A stretch of 64,000 nucleotides of DNA, taken from Terebella lapidaria (lineage: Eukaryota; Annelida; Polychaeta; Terebellida; Terebellidae). The stretch spans positions 30,266,651-30,330,650 of the forward strand of contig OX424558.1 in NCBI GenBank assembly GCA_949152475.1, read 5' to 3'. Below, in pieces: positions 1-12,396 of this stretch; positions within the stretch are counted from its first letter, which is position 1, and each line of letters starts with the position of its first letter. A program made the position numbers and the translations under genes. Under the pieces are notes generated by a model, which was not told where the DNA came from, ran no database searches, and was given only the letters and a program-made list of their open reading frames with translations.

Positions 1-828
1 CCATTTTTGGGTCGAAAAACGCTCAAATTTGCACCTGGTCTGTATTTTCTCAAAAACTGTCTGATCAGTTTTGAGATTTTTGCTTAAAAAGATTCCTCTC
101 ATATACCTCTGTGACGTGTATAAGTTTTGTTGCCCTTGAATTGCCGATCTCAGTGTGGCGGCCATTTTGAATTTTTGACGAGTCGGCGAGAAAATTTTTT
201 TCGCCCCAAATCACATTACTATCCATTTGGGGCCATTTCTAGGCAAAAAAAATTTTTCACCCTTTGAAAAAATTTTGGACTTAGAAAATTTTCGCCACTT
301 TCTTCCTTCATAATGGGAGCTGTCCGGACTGTACTCATAGAACGCTTGAAGATAGAGCTTAGAAATTGGCACTTTCAAATGGGAAGTCATATATGGCGAC
401 TTGTGTGGTGACCTTGAATCTGACCTTCGATGACCTTGAAAGGTCAAAACAGCCATTTTGGGGTCAAAAAATGCCCAGATTTGCCTCTGTAGATGGAATG
501 CTTGCAGAGAGAGCTCATGTTATGAACAGGAAGACATATATGGCACAACTAATGATGACCTTGAACTTGACGTCAGATGACCTTGAGTGCCAAATGTCTG
601 ACTTGGAATGTGTAAATTGACCTGAGCGGCCTAAACAATTCCACCCAACATATAGAATATCAAATGCCGCACACATACATGTAATGGTAACATCGAAGTT
701 CATACGGATGACCTTGATTGGGATTTACACTGCGAACCTTGATTGGTAAATCTCAAGGTCTGTAACCTGCCAATGCTGCCATGGTCAAACCAAAATTGTC
801 CGGTAACCTATCTTAGCCTTTGGGCTAA
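1..828. mobile_element. Helentron-like non-autonomous element 1, left part outside window
   Basis: The end is a hairpin (TTAGCC, short loop, GGGCTAA) preceded by CCGGTAACCT. The same end recurs at about 2923, 3813, 31173, 46191 and 50126. The body shares long stretches with 1381-2923 (for example the AAATTTTTTTTGCC-type tract and the CAAGGTCA-rich stretch at 400-700). It sits inside the next element, because the sequence after 828 continues as the interior of another copy. Short open frames here are repeat shadows. Class assignment to Helentron-associated or pearl-like elements is by architecture only. Confidence 0.6.
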
Positions 829-1380
829 TTTTTTATCTTTAAAGTTTATGATGGAATATTTCTGAAATTTTGCACAAAAATACCTAAAAATATTTCCAGG
901 AAAGGTTTTTTTTAGTTTTCTGATTTTCGAATTTTTTTCAAAATGGCGGCCGCTTTCGTCAAAAAATGGCCAATTTTGGACTTTGACGGTCGTTTTCTCA
1001 AAATCTGTTCAGTAACTTTTTTTCTTATCGATGCATAACACTCCTCATAGGTACCCCTGTGACATGTATAAATTTCGTTGCCCCTGAATCGCTCGAAGTG
1101 GGCCATTTTGGGCCCAAACTCGGCCCAGATGGGACTTTCCCATGTTAAATTCTCCTATGCTTTATAATGGGACACATTAAGCCTAATATCTCACTTAATA
1201 TTGAGATTAGAGACTAGGGATCAATTGTGGAGATATAGGAAATGATATATCCTGAATCTTCTGGTGACCTTGAATTTGACCTCTGACCTCGGTTTCAAGG
1301 TCAGAGGGCCATTTTCGTCGAAAAATGGCCAATTTTGGACTTTGACGGTCGTTTTCTCAGAATCTGTTCAGTAACTTTTT

Positions 1381-2923
1381 AGGTTACCGGACCTTTGGTC
1401 CGATAACCTATTGGCATGGCGTTGCGTCCGTCGTCCGTCCGTCCGTCCGTCCGTCCGTCCGTCCGTCCGTCCGTCCGTCCGGCGTTAACATTTTTATCTT
1501 TAAAGTTAACGATCGAATCTTTCTGAAATTTTGCACAAAAATGCCTAAAAATATTTTGAGAAGGAGGTATTTTTTTGTTTTTTGATTTTCGCATTTTTTT
1601 CAAAATGGCGGCCGTTTTTGTCGAAAAACGCTCAATTTTGGACTTTGACGGCCATTTTCTCAAAAACTGTCTGATCAGTTTTGAGTTTTTGGTTTCAAAA
1701 GATTCCCCTCATATACCTCTGTGATATGTATAAGTTTGGTTGCCCTAAATCTGCCGGTTTCCGTGTGGCGGCCATTTTGAATTTTTGGCGGGTCGGCAAA
1801 AAAAATTTTTTTCGCCCCAAATCGCATTACTATCCATTTTGGGCCATTTCTAGGGCAAAAAAAAATTTTCACCCTTTGAAAAAAATTTTGGACTTAGAAA
1901 ATTTTCGGCACTTTTTCCCTTCATAATGGGAGCTGTCCGGACTGTACTCATAGAACGCTTGAAGATAGAGCTTAGAAATTGGCACTTTCAAATGGAAAGT
2001 CATATATGGCGACTTGTGTGGTGACCTTGAATTTGACCTTCGATGACCTTGAAAGGTCAAAACAGCCATTTTTGGGTCGAAAAACGCTCAAATTTGCACC
2101 TGGTCTGTATTTTCTCAAAAACTGTCTGATCAGTTTTGAGATTTTTGCTTAACAAAGATTCCTCTCATATACCTCTGTGATGTGTATAAGTTTTGTTGCC
2201 CTTGAATCGCCGATCTCAGTGTGGCGGCCATTTTGAATTTTTGACGAGTCGGCGAAAAAAAAATTTTTCGCCCCAAATAACATTACTATCCATTTTGGGC
2301 CATTTCTAGGCAAAAAAAATTTTTCACCCTTTGAAAAAAATTTTGGACTTAGAAAATTTTCGGCACTTTTTTCCTTCATAATGGGAGCTGTCAGGACTGT
2401 ACTCATAGAACGCTTGAAGATAGAGCTTAGAAATTGGCACTTTCAAATGAGAAGTCATATATGCCGACTTGTGTGGTGACTTTGAATTTGACCTTCGATG
2501 ACCTTGAAAGGTCAAAACAGCCATTTTGGGGTCAAAAAATGCCCAGATTTGCCTTTGTAGATGAAATGCTTGCAGAGAGAGCTCATGTTTGCATTATGAA
2601 CATATAGGAAGACATATATGGCACAACTAATGATGACCTTGAACTTGACGTCAGATGACCTTGAGTGCCAAATGTCTGACTTGGAATGTGTAAATTGACC
2701 TAGGCGGCCTAAACGATTCCACCCAACATATAGAATATCAAATGCCGCACACATACATGTAATGGTTACATCGAAGTTCATACGGATGACCTTGATTGGT
2801 AAATCCCAAGGTCATATGTTTACACTGCGAACCTTGATTGGTAAATCTCAAGGTCTGTTACCTGCCAATGCTGCCATGGCCAAACCAAAATTGTCCGGTA
2901 ACCTATCTTAGCCTTTGGGCTAA
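1381..2923. mobile_element. Helentron-like element 3, complete, nested
   Basis: The left end is a 13-bp-stem hairpin, AGGTTACCGGACC with a TTT loop and one mismatch in the other arm. It is followed by GGCGTTGCGTCC and a (GTCC)n tract. The right end is CCGGTAACC plus the TTAGCC/GGGCTAA hairpin. Both ends share AGGTTACCGGAC in inverted orientation. The element lies in a T-run of element 2 with no clear target duplication, as expected for Helentrons, which insert between T and T. No protein is encoded. Confidence 0.7.
1435..1481. repeat. (GTCC)n microsatellite of the element
   Basis: About eleven GTCC units lie next to the terminal hairpin. The same tetranucleotide, as GGAC/ACGG, occurs beside the hairpin in the copies ending at 32955, 48840 and 52755, so it belongs to the element and is not a chance microsatellite. 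Confidence 0.9.
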
Positions 2924-3109
2924 TTTTTTCTTATCAATGCATAACACTCCTGATATGTACCCCTGTGACACGTATAAATTTCGTTGCCCTTGAATCGCTC
3001 GAAGTGGGCCATTTTGGGCCCAAACTCGGCCCAAATGGGACTTTCCCATGTTAAATTCTCCTATGGTTTATAATGGGGCACATTAAGCCTAATATCTCAC
3101 TTAATCTTG

Positions 3110-3780
3110 AGATTAGAGACTAGGAATCAATTGTGGACATATAGGATATGATATATGCTGAATATTCTCAGGGTCTTGAATTTGACCTCTGACCTCGGTT
3201 TCAAGGTCAGAGCATAAAATGTCTAATATCTTGCTTATTATCGACTTTACAGCTTAGGAATCAATTGTGGACATATAGGAAATGATATATGCCGAATATT
3301 CTGATGACCTTGAATTTGACCTTTGACCTCATTTTCAAGGTCACACCACAAAATGGTTAATATCTCACTTATTATCGATTTTACAGCTTAGGGATCAATT
3401 GTGGACATATAGGAAATGATATATGCTGAATATTCTCGTGACCTTGCATTTGACTTCTGACCTCAGTTTCAAGGTCAGAGCACAAAATGGGTAATATCTC
3501 GCTTATTATTGACTTTACAGTGTAGGAGTCAATTATGAACTTATAGGAAATGAAATATGCAGATTATTGTCATGACCTTGAATTTGACCTTTGACCTCAT
3601 TTTCAAGGTCAGATCACAAAATGGATAATATCTCACTTAATATCGACTTTACAGCTTAGGAATCAATTGTGGACATGCTAGAAATGATATGGGCAGAATA
3701 TTCTCGTGACCTAGAATTGACCAACTACCGTACCTTAATTTCAAGGTCATGGGACAAAAGGCTAATATCTAAAATATACA
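3110..3780. repeat. Tandem ~130-bp repeats with nuclear-receptor half-sites
   Basis: Four to five diverged units contain TGACCTTGAA, CAAGGTCA and the spacer 'GGAATCAATTGTGGACATATAGGAAATGATATA' type (read in parts). They match, in reverse orientation, the arrays at 46550-48000 and 50750-51740. Confidence 0.8.
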
Positions 3781-3819
3781 TTGTCCGGTAACCTTTCTTA
3801 GCCCTTGGGCTAATTTTTC

Positions 3820-4340
3820 GAGTTATCGTCCGGAAACCAAGTTTCAAGATCAGCCTCGATTTCATCCTCAAGGACCTCACGGACCTCGGAGCCGGATCCA
3901 AAAAAATAATACACCCTAGAGATGTTTGTCTAGGGCGACGAGTCCGAAAATAACGTCCGTTTCGCTCTACGATGCATGATTTCTGAGATATGCAGGAAGC
4001 CTCAAGGATGAACCAGCAAAAAATCATTTCGACCTCTAGGTCAAAGGTCGTTTCACGGATCGATCCCAAAATCAATAGGGTTCTTCCCTGGTGGCATATG
4101 AACCTCCATGCAGAGTTCTGCAACCATTGTGTAAATATTTTTCCAGTTATCGTCCGGAAACCAAGTCTCAAAATTAGCCTTGATTTCATCCTCACGGACC
4201 TCGGATCCGGCTCAAAAAGAATAGGGTTCTTCCACATATCATTTCTGACTTGTGGTGAAAATTTGATGAGGATCCGTCAAGGCAATCTAAAGTTATCGTC
4301 CGGAAACCAAAAGTGGCGGAAGAAGAACAAAAAATAAAAA
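3820..4340. repeat. Unclassified repeat with recurring GTTATCGTCCGGAAACC
   Basis: The motif GTTATCGTCCGGAAACCAA occurs at about 3823, 4145 and 4291. The first two copies are followed by the same 60-bp context (TTTCATCCTCA, ACGGACCTCGG) about 320 bp apart. It looks like part of a dispersed element that abuts element 2. An open frame on the minus strand here is repeat-derived and is not called as a gene. Confidence 0.5.
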
Positions 4341-5028
4341 AAATAAAATAATTCTGCTAAAACCATAAAGGCATTTCATTTCTGCCGAAATGCCTTAAAA
4401 ATCAGAGTATACTGTACATTGACTTTGGCAGTGTTACTTATATTACCCATAACCATAAGATATCATGGTACTTTTCAATTGTTGGCTCATCCATTCAGGT
4501 GATCTAACAGTGCAAGGCTCCACACAACTGAGAAGATATAAAGAAGTCATAATGTTTTTATCGGCAGTCTCCTATGACCATCACAAACCAATAATCGCTC
4601 TATCGACCACAGCTTTTCCTGTGTTGTCACGTAACCAAGACGTCATGATTTCGTCAAGGAGTTCATGGCTTCAGCTCGGTTGCCGCGGTGATAAATACAG
4701 TCCTGGGTGCCATTCGAGTATCCCGAGGATGTTGACTGGTTATTTCCCCTGGGGGAGGCGATAACAAGATCTCCGTACTTTATTGGGGTGGTCGGTCGTG
4801 ACCAAGCAGCAAAATCAGTTCTGCCCAAGGAGAAAATACACTAAATACCTCATAGCTGGTCAGTTTGACGAAGCTTGATGGATTTGAACCGCATTTGTAA
4901 CCCTTGGCAATGGTCTGGGTGACCTTGAAAAGTCGAGTTAGTTCCTGTCATTGTCAGTGCCACCATGGTCACGTTGGCCCTTGACTGCCATGACACAGGG
5001 ACTGTATACAGTGAGAGTATAGTACTTA
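4341..5028. other. Intergenic stretch, no gene recognised
   Basis: An A-rich start with a small hairpin (AAGGCATTTC ... GAAATGCCTT, 4368-4396) is followed by unique-looking sequence. The open frames here show no domain, and no splice-supported exon was found. Confidence 0.5.
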
Positions 5029-5276
5029 TGCTGCGTTCAAACCAACTTGTGAAGACGGTGTTTCCCAGTTCACCACCAGTGATTTGCATTCAAGCCACGT
5101 TACCAACGGTGTTCACCAGCGGTGAAGTGGGAAATTTTTTAGCGCCTCCATTTTCACCGCCAGTGAAATAGCTGGCGGTGGTAAATGATTCTGCGTTCAA
5201 ACCAACACTCACCGCTTGTGATAGTCGACGTCACAGGCGGTGTACACCGTCTTCACAACTTGGTTTGAACGCAGCA
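5029..5276. mobile_element. MITE with 33-bp TIRs and TTA duplication (PIF/Harbinger-like)
   Basis: The terminal inverted repeats start TGCTGCGTTCAAACCAA and match over 33 bp with one mismatch. The element is flanked on both sides by TTA (5026-5028 and 5277-5279), the three-base target typical of PIF/Harbinger elements. It has no coding capacity at 248 bp. A diverged relative may lie at about 15050-15185, ending in TGCAGCA. Confidence 0.8.
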
Positions 5277-5279
5277 TTA

Positions 5280-5800
5280 GTACCTCATATATGTACATTT
5301 GTATGTGCATGTATATCATGTGCAATGATTGAGTGATTGTTATAAAGAAACCCCTTTTCACTTGACCTCTGTGTATTAATGATTCACATTCTGTCTTTCA
5401 TATCAACGAACGCTCTACAAGTTAGAATGATTTGTTACATAAACGGATCACAAATAATCAGCATGTTCACATTGTATTCCATACATGTACATCCATGCAT
5501 CATGATTTACATACTTGGTTCTCTTGTTCGTTTTGATGAACAGTTATGCAGTGTTGTGTATCTAGCATAACTTGAGACTGAATTTATTTACAGGTTACAT
5601 GTACTCTAAACTATGTAAACTCGGGGACTGAATTTCTGATAACAGAAACGCTCATTGGTTTCTGCTGGAATATGGAAAAAATCCTAGAATAGCCTACTTC
5701 AGATGAGAATACATTATACTATGTATAAGAATATTGCACCTGAAGGTGTAACCCCATACAATGTGCATTGACTGATCTCCTGACATTAATGTTATTCCAG
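5280..5800. other. Upstream intron/intergenic sequence before first visible MORC exon
   Basis: AT-rich sequence with several ACATGTA words, ending in a polypyrimidine-AG acceptor (TTATTCCAG) at 5800. It is probably intron, since the first MORC exon in the window starts in mid-codon. Confidence 0.5.
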
Positions 5801-8800
5801 AGGCACGGACGACAAGCTGGAGTTGGACTTGGAGTCGAACAGCAAAGATATCATCAACTCCGAGCGACAAGAGCTCGACCTAACGTCCGTCCACCGACAA
5901 GTAGCCGAACACGTCCCGGAACACGTCCGCAGCTTCAGGGTCAGTGTCTCCATTGCCTTGGGGAAGGGAGGCGGGTTAAATGAGGTGGCCGGGAGAAAGG
6001 GGCCATGGGGAAGTATTGCATACAATATGCTGGTACATTACCTTGTCTTGCAGAATTGAAATGTTAGGTAAGTCGTTTTCCTTATGTTGAGTAAAATTTT
6101 TCTGTTCAATGATCAATAACAGAACCAGAATGCTTTGCAAAAGTCATGATTAAAGTGATATTGGCAGGAAAACTATTTTTTTCCAAATCAGTTACATATA
6201 TGCCTGTGGTCTCAGAAAAATAGGTTGCAAAACAAACTATGCTTGATCAGATGGATAAATCAAGCATTTGACAGTACTAGCAGCCGCTTTTCTTTTGTTT
6301 TGTGCGCCACTCAGTGTTACCTCTGACTTGACCTTTTTCACGCTCGATTGGCTCGAACATATACGAGTAAGCTGAAATTGCACTGCATCACGGGATACAA
6401 AGCACCGAGAATGGCGGTAATGTAAACAAACTCAAAATATCTTCACCAGAAATTTGCAACAAAATCAATTAGAAAGGGGCGTCTGATTTGGCATACAAGT
6501 GCAGATATATATACTCAGATTTTTCTAACTCGTTCACACTGTTTTTCGCGAATATTTTTGTGATGCTAAACGCTATCGTTCTATAACTTGGCATACTTCC
6601 CCTGGGAGTCAAACGGCAATTTTCTACCAAATTTCAGACAGCTAACGCGAAAATTGAAAAAGTTGGCAATCTACCTCAATGTTAAATTTCAGCCCAAAAC
6701 GGGATCTCGAGAATCTAAGCATATTTGAGGAATTGGTCCTGTTTACATCCATCAGGATTGGAAATATTCTTGTAACTTTCAACCAGAAGGTACACTGGGG
6801 TGTACTCTACACAAAAATGTTGATTTTGAAACATTGCTCCGCTACAAAACCGAGCAAATGCACAAAATTGTGTGCGGGCCCAGAAAATAAATAATAGGGC
6901 TAAATTTAACATTGGGGTAGATTGCCAACTCTTGCAATTTGCGCGATAGCTGTCTGAAATTTGGTAGAAAATTGCCGATCGACTCCCAGGTGAAGTATGC
7001 CAAGTTATAGAACGATAGCGTTCAGCATCACAAAAATATTAGCGAAAAACAGTGTAAACGAGTTAGGAAAATTGGAGTATAGCTGTTAAGTTTTCTTCGT
7101 TCGATCAGTAAGATATGGAAAAATCCATAACTTGCTGCCAATATCACTTTAATTGATAGCCCCTTCCCGAAATATACCGATAAATATATACTACTTTGAC
7201 AATATGTTCTGACTGTAATGAGATGTGATCAGTGATGATTGAACTGTTTGTTGGTTGCAGGAATACCTCAGCATCCTGTTCCTGAAGCCTCGTATGAAGA
7301 TCATGCTACGTGACTTCAAGGTCAAAACCAAACTGATCTCCAAAAGTCTGTCCAAGACAGAAACCGACATCTACCGACCACAATATCTGGTGAGTGCAGC
7401 TTTTTAATTGGGACAAGGCGTTGAGGAGTTTCAAGATTGTGTTGGTTTGGAAAAATTGTATATCTCCTAAAATGTACATTCCATTCCTTTGTAGATATTC
7501 CTAAAGAGTTAATCTAGCATGAAACATAATCCATCGTACGAGATCCTATTAGTGGTATTAGCAGACATTATTATTATATCAATGGCTTTTAACCTAAAAA
7601 TATCAGACAAAATAATACTGGTGTGTATGTTGATTTTATATACATCTACATGTAATTGTCATTTTCTTCATGAAGGAAAAGCCGATCAAGATCATCTTCG
7701 GATTCAACTCATCGAAGCATGACTTTGGTATGATGATGTACCACAGAAACCGTCTCATCAAGGCCTACGAGCACGTCGGCGTCCAAAAACAGGTAAGAAC
7801 TATGGCAATGATGCCTCAAAAAACACTTTATTTTGAGTGTTATACAATGTGATTTGAAGCAACAATCTTCTTAGTTGTGAAAAATATGATTTATTTGCCT
7901 GGATTTGCCCACCGACAGGCCAATGAGTCATACAATGTGTAAAATGAAGCAACAATGTTCTGTGTTGTCAAACGGGATTTATTTTCGTGACTGTGCGCTG
8001 ACAGGCCAATGAGTTCGGTGTAGGGGTGGTGGGAGTGGTTGAGGTCGACTTCTTAGAACCCGTCCACAACAAACAGGACTTCAACAAGACGGATAGATAC
8101 AAGTGAGTGTACATGTATTCTCTAAATCCGAAAAATACAAATAAGTATATGCACCAAAATATAGAGCTAAAATATCTACATTTAACCTCATCATCAACTT
8201 ATCTTATGTATTGACCCTAAAATTTGGCAATCTAGATATAGATGTATTGTTTTCTGCCTCAACATTTAGTTGTTCTGTGATTTCAGTTCTTGTATTGCTG
8301 CCCTTGGTTTGAAGTTGAACGATTACTGGAACACAAAATCTGCGAACAACATTGACGTACAGGAAGAGTGAGTACCATTATCCATAGCACCAAAAGCGCA
8401 GTAGTGAAGCCTAGATATAACCTTGAACATATTGAAATAATTCAAGAGGAAAATCATAAGTTCATTGTGGCTTGCGGGAGATTCCACAATCATTATATAC
8501 CGGTATTACTAAAATTGTAACCATGACAACTCGCTGCCCACAGGCGCCTGAAGGCGGACTGGACGTGGGTACAGTGCGACAATGAGAGTTGTTTGAAGTG
8601 GCGCCGTCTGCCGGATGGTTACACAAATGAAGGGCTTCCTGAAAAATGGTTCTGCTACATGAATCCCGACCGCACCCACAAGTATGTAACCGTGGTAACT
8701 GCTTGCTCAAGTCATATTGTGTGTGTTCTACGTGTTGAATATAAAATGACGAACAATTTTTACTTTGTAAGTTCAGACATAGATTAGTGATAAAAGTGCT

Positions 8801-10892
8801 ATTATGAAATACTAAGTTACAGGGCAGAGAATAATGAAAGTATAATTCCATACTGTATTGCGTAATACCTGATATGCACATGTTTCTGTCCCGCAGTCGC
8901 TGTGACATTGAGGAAGAGCCTGAGGATGAGGACGAACTCCAGATGAGAGCTTCATATAACAAAGTCAAGAAAAAATCGTGAGTTTCTGCCACACGGCAGC
9001 TTTTTCGTTGATCTGTTCGTTCATGTAGAATTACATGTCACTAGTGCAACATTCACAAAACTTATTAAAATCTTTGAAATATTGAAAACTGCATAAATGC
9101 CTACAAAACATTGTATTCTACCCAATAAAACATAAACAATGCTATATATATTCAGTGTCAGTGTGATTTTGAGACACCGTACTTGTCTAATGTTCATGGC
9201 TGTTGGATATTTTCAGTGAGCGAACGATCGCTGACAGACAGTCTTTCGAGCCCCTTGCTGCAGTAAGTTTGAGAATCCAGCACATGTAGAAATGTACTGT
9301 TTTAAACTTTCTGATATCATGCAAGTATTTATGGTTGAGAGAATGTCAAACTCTTTGTGAATACAGTTGGGTCTCCAGATTTTCTCGGAGAAGTTACAAC
9401 ATGGAAACAGATTCATTTGTTTGGTTTGGACGAAGAAGAAACCTGATTTTACCCGAACCTTGTTTTCATTTCCACGAAAAAAAACCTTTTGTGCTCTGTA
9501 TGCAGTCTAGTTCAGCCGGACGGCCAACTGTCGCAGACTTGCAAGCTGCTCAGAGGGCGTTGCAAGAGGCTAAACAGCGGGAGGCCGAGCAGCAGAGCTT
9601 GATAGCGCAGCTCCAGTCACAGCGCGGCCAGATCTCACAAGGCCAGAGGAATATACGCAATAGGCTGCTCGTACAAGATCCCCGGATGACGGCACTCAAT
9701 GACATCGGCCGCTCAGGATCGGTGGGTGGTGATGAAATTCCACATACTAATAGTTTTCACTTGGATTTGATACAATGGAATTGGAATTGTTCGCTTGAAT
9801 GAAGATTGAAGTTTTATTATGCATGTGACATGTACATAATGTAATGATTTTGTATTTTCAAGTCCGAGATGCACAGAGGCAGCCAACCTTCTCAACTCAA
9901 AAGGTAAGAAGTTGTGACTTTTCAATAATCATCTACGTGTATGTCGTTTGACCTACCAAGAATAATGTTTTGTTTTCGATATTGTTCTTTCTGATTAAGT
10001 ATTATTACCCATTACATATTAAATTATCTCTATAATGTATGTGTGTGTATCAATAGTGTGCCAGATCAATATTAAACACGCAATAAAGAAAGGATGTGCC
10101 TCTTCAGGGAAAGCACTGATGAAGCTACCTTTAAAGCCTCTTGAGACAAACTCAATGAAAATCTACTTGTGTATTGACAGGAAGGTGATTGCTAAGGAGA
10201 AGATCCAGTTGCCAGGCGGTGATGCCGTGATTGTCACCCGTAACGACACGACCGCGAGCAGCAGTGACACTGAGGACGAAACTCCGCAGAAACGCCAGAA
10301 AAAGTCGGGACTCGTCGTTAAATTGCCACATCGACGCCGCTCGCCGAAACCGGTAATAAATGGTGAAACTGTCATCATCGACTCTGATGATGACGATGAT
10401 ATTCCTGCACCTAGCAGGAGCAAAGAGAATGATACGCCAGATGTGAAACCGGACATCGAAGCTCTGGAAAAGAGTGTCAAAAAAGAACCGGCAGGTACCC
10501 CAAAGAAATCACCGGCAAGAAGCAAGAGTACCGGTAAGCAAGATGGTATGAAGAGTACCAAGTTTGTAAACCAGATGGTTCAGACAGACCTCAGCGACAA
10601 GCCATCAACGTCGACGGAAAACGGTGACATAAAAGATGTGAACTTGCAGCAGTTAGAGAAAGTCAAGTCGCAGTTGTCAAGTTTGAGGAATAATGTCGGC
10701 AAGCTTCTACAGACTATTCTACCGGACTTGGTGGTCGATGACTTGGAATATATCGATGCTATTGTAAGGGAGATGGTTCGAGTCAACAAAGGAGAATCCA
10801 CCGAGGATAAAAACAAATCAACCAATAAAGATTCCAGTACCCCAGGGAGAAATACTGCAGGGAAAAGCCCAGGCAGGAATACCCCAGGGTAA
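5801..10892 (+). CDS. MORC3: MORC3/4-type CW zinc-finger protein, C-terminal part (5' exons missing)
   Basis: MORC proteins are nuclear GHKL ATPases that compact or mark chromatin, and the CW zinc finger reads methylated H3K4. Eleven exons join in frame: 5801-5939, 7261-7389, 7676-7792, 8005-8102, 8287-8367, 8544-8681, 8897-8977, 9217-9262, 9506-9721, 9863-9903 and 10181-10892, giving about 598 residues. The first exon starts in mid-codon, so the ATPase exons are upstream, outside the window or lost. The second to fifth exons encode the S5-like half ([42 protein letters not shown]). The sixth and seventh give a full CW domain ([17 protein letters not shown] ... [10 protein letters not shown] ... 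[12 protein letters not shown]) with its four cysteines and tryptophans. Exon 9506-9721 is a Gln-rich coiled coil. The last exon has a SUMO-interacting motif ([10 protein letters not shown]) and the family's C-terminal helix ([16 protein letters not shown]). MORC3 versus MORC4 is not settled. Confidence 0.9.
6150..7152. mobile_element. 1.0-kb foldback (long-TIR) element in a MORC intron
   Basis: The ends are TTAAAGTGATATTGGCAG and its reverse complement. The inner arms (about 6512-6700 and 6890-7080) are inverted copies of each other at roughly 90% identity, for example GCTATCGTTCTATAACTTGGC in the left arm. The unpaired centre and the segment 6260-6510 have no recognisable gene. Flanking bases allow a TA duplication, so a Tc1/mariner-like foldback is possible. 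Confidence 0.75.
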
Positions 10893-11586
10893 AAACCTTT
10901 ATATATTCAAAGGGATACTCGAGGGACAAAGTCAGATCGCTTAATGATCATTTCATTGAAGACATAACAATTGTTCACCTCTGAGAAAATCATTTACAGA
11001 CTGCATGGACCATTTGGTGTTCTCTATAAGTATTCATGTTTGTGATGAGATGTTTGTGAGAGTATGTTGTATTATACTTGTTATGAAGTTGACTTGTAAG
11101 GGAGTCGTCCAGATTGTTCCCCCCAGAAATGTTACAGCAACATCATTCCAATCTATCAGTCATTTCACACATAATTGTGTAAATATGATATAACCTCCAT
11201 AATGTTTGCTCACTATGCAAACGGAAATGTACATGTATGTTCTTTACTGTAACCAGAACTCCCAAAGATTTATTTGACTGCTGATTGACTCTTTGAGTTA
11301 ACACCCCTATCATTACATATCAGAAAGGACTGGGCAATTGGGCATTGTATTTTCAAATACATTGGTCCTCGCATGGTTTCTACAGTTTAGTCATTATCAG
11401 ATGGAGAGCAGCTTATCTCAGCAAACTAAGAAGAATTAACCTGTGCATATTCCAGAGTTTTGCATGTATTTTGTTCAGTTGTACCCGGTAGTCCTAGTTA
11501 ATGTGTACACAAAATTATGTATAGTTTTTACAGAAAAATGTGTTGGATAGCTCTTGTAGATTTGAATAAACATAGCAAACAAGTTT
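10893..11586 (+). other. MORC 3' UTR with AATAAA
   Basis: Non-coding sequence runs from the TAA stop to a polyadenylation signal AATAAA at 11565-11570, which sets the likely transcript end near 11585. No repeat was recognised inside it. Confidence 0.5.
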
Positions 11587-11696
11587 GTCTTAGTGTTCGA
11601 AGATTTTGGGTTTCTTTCCCAAGGTTGATTGGAACCACCAATTAACGTAATCTTTCTTTCATATTAGCAATGTGTGATTTCCATCAAAGTATATAA

Positions 11697-12066
11697 TACA
11701 CCCATTGCACTATTGGAAATTTGGTATTATTGCCCCTTTGTTTTTCCCCTAACATGGCCTTGGCATTGCTCAAAGTGCCATTGAGATCACTTTCAACTCA
11801 TCTCAGCAACTCATTAAAATTGATTTACCGAACGCATAGCTCACACCGAGGACACCTTTGTTGTGCAACTCGGTCTTCTGTTTTCAATGAGGCTTAAAAT
11901 GCAAGAACACAACTCAATTAGAAGTCTCGTTAGATGAGTAGTATTAAGGAGCTACAGATCCTATATGAGTCGTCTGGACAATCAGCAACTTGAGCAATGT
12001 CAAGGCCAAGTTAGGGGAAAAACAATGGGGCAATAATACCGAATTTACAATAGTGCAATGGGTGTA
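11697..12066. mobile_element. MITE with ~80-bp TIRs, TA target, between MORC and PRKN
   Basis: The left arm starts CACCCATTGCACTATTG and the right arm is its inverted copy, with further pairing through GGTATTATTGCCCC and TTTTTCCCCTAAC. TA dinucleotides bound both ends. The interior (about 11780-11985) is unrecognised. It lies between the two convergent genes. Confidence 0.75.
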
Positions 12067-12396
12067 TAGCTCTCAGCACAATCAGTAGTATGTTAGTGAC
12101 ATAAACAGTACTGACACCATTATTCAAGTTTGAGAAATTAACATTTTGGATCTGTGCAAGCACCTTTGATAATATATTCATCATATAACTTAATAAAACA
12201 ATCAGGCCACGAATATACACATTCAACAAAAGCGAATCGATGTACATCTATCACAGATTGAGCAGTTCATGATTATTTGATATAAATAAAATTTTTGGTA
12301 GATCCTTGAGCTTTCAACTCGTGATTATAGATAACACAGACATCAGTCCACCACAGGGAGATCGTCAAATATTTCCGAGGTGATCGTTTAGTTCGA

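Larger units (their letters stand above)
829..3813. mobile_element. Helentron-like element 2, split by element 3
   Basis: Segments 829-1380 and 2924-3813 form one element interrupted by element 3. Continuity shows from the paralogous order 'GTAACTTTTT then TCTTATCAATGC', found uninterrupted at about 1010-1035. The right part (3110-3780) holds tandem repeats of about 130 bp with CAAGGTCA half-sites. The element ends at 3813 with the CCGGTAACC segment plus a TTAGCCC/GGGCTAA hairpin. Its left microsatellite end is not seen, so element 1 probably interrupts it on that side. Confidence 0.6.

Noticed and set aside
3725..4237. 170-residue minus-strand open frame
   Set aside because: It spans the end of a Helentron-like element and an unrelated repeat whose 60-bp motif occurs twice in the frame.
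10035..10180. Open frame upstream of the last MORC exon as coding
   Set aside because: It is AT-rich, starts in unique intronic sequence and is followed by a good acceptor (TTGACAG) that keeps the frame from exon 9863-9903.
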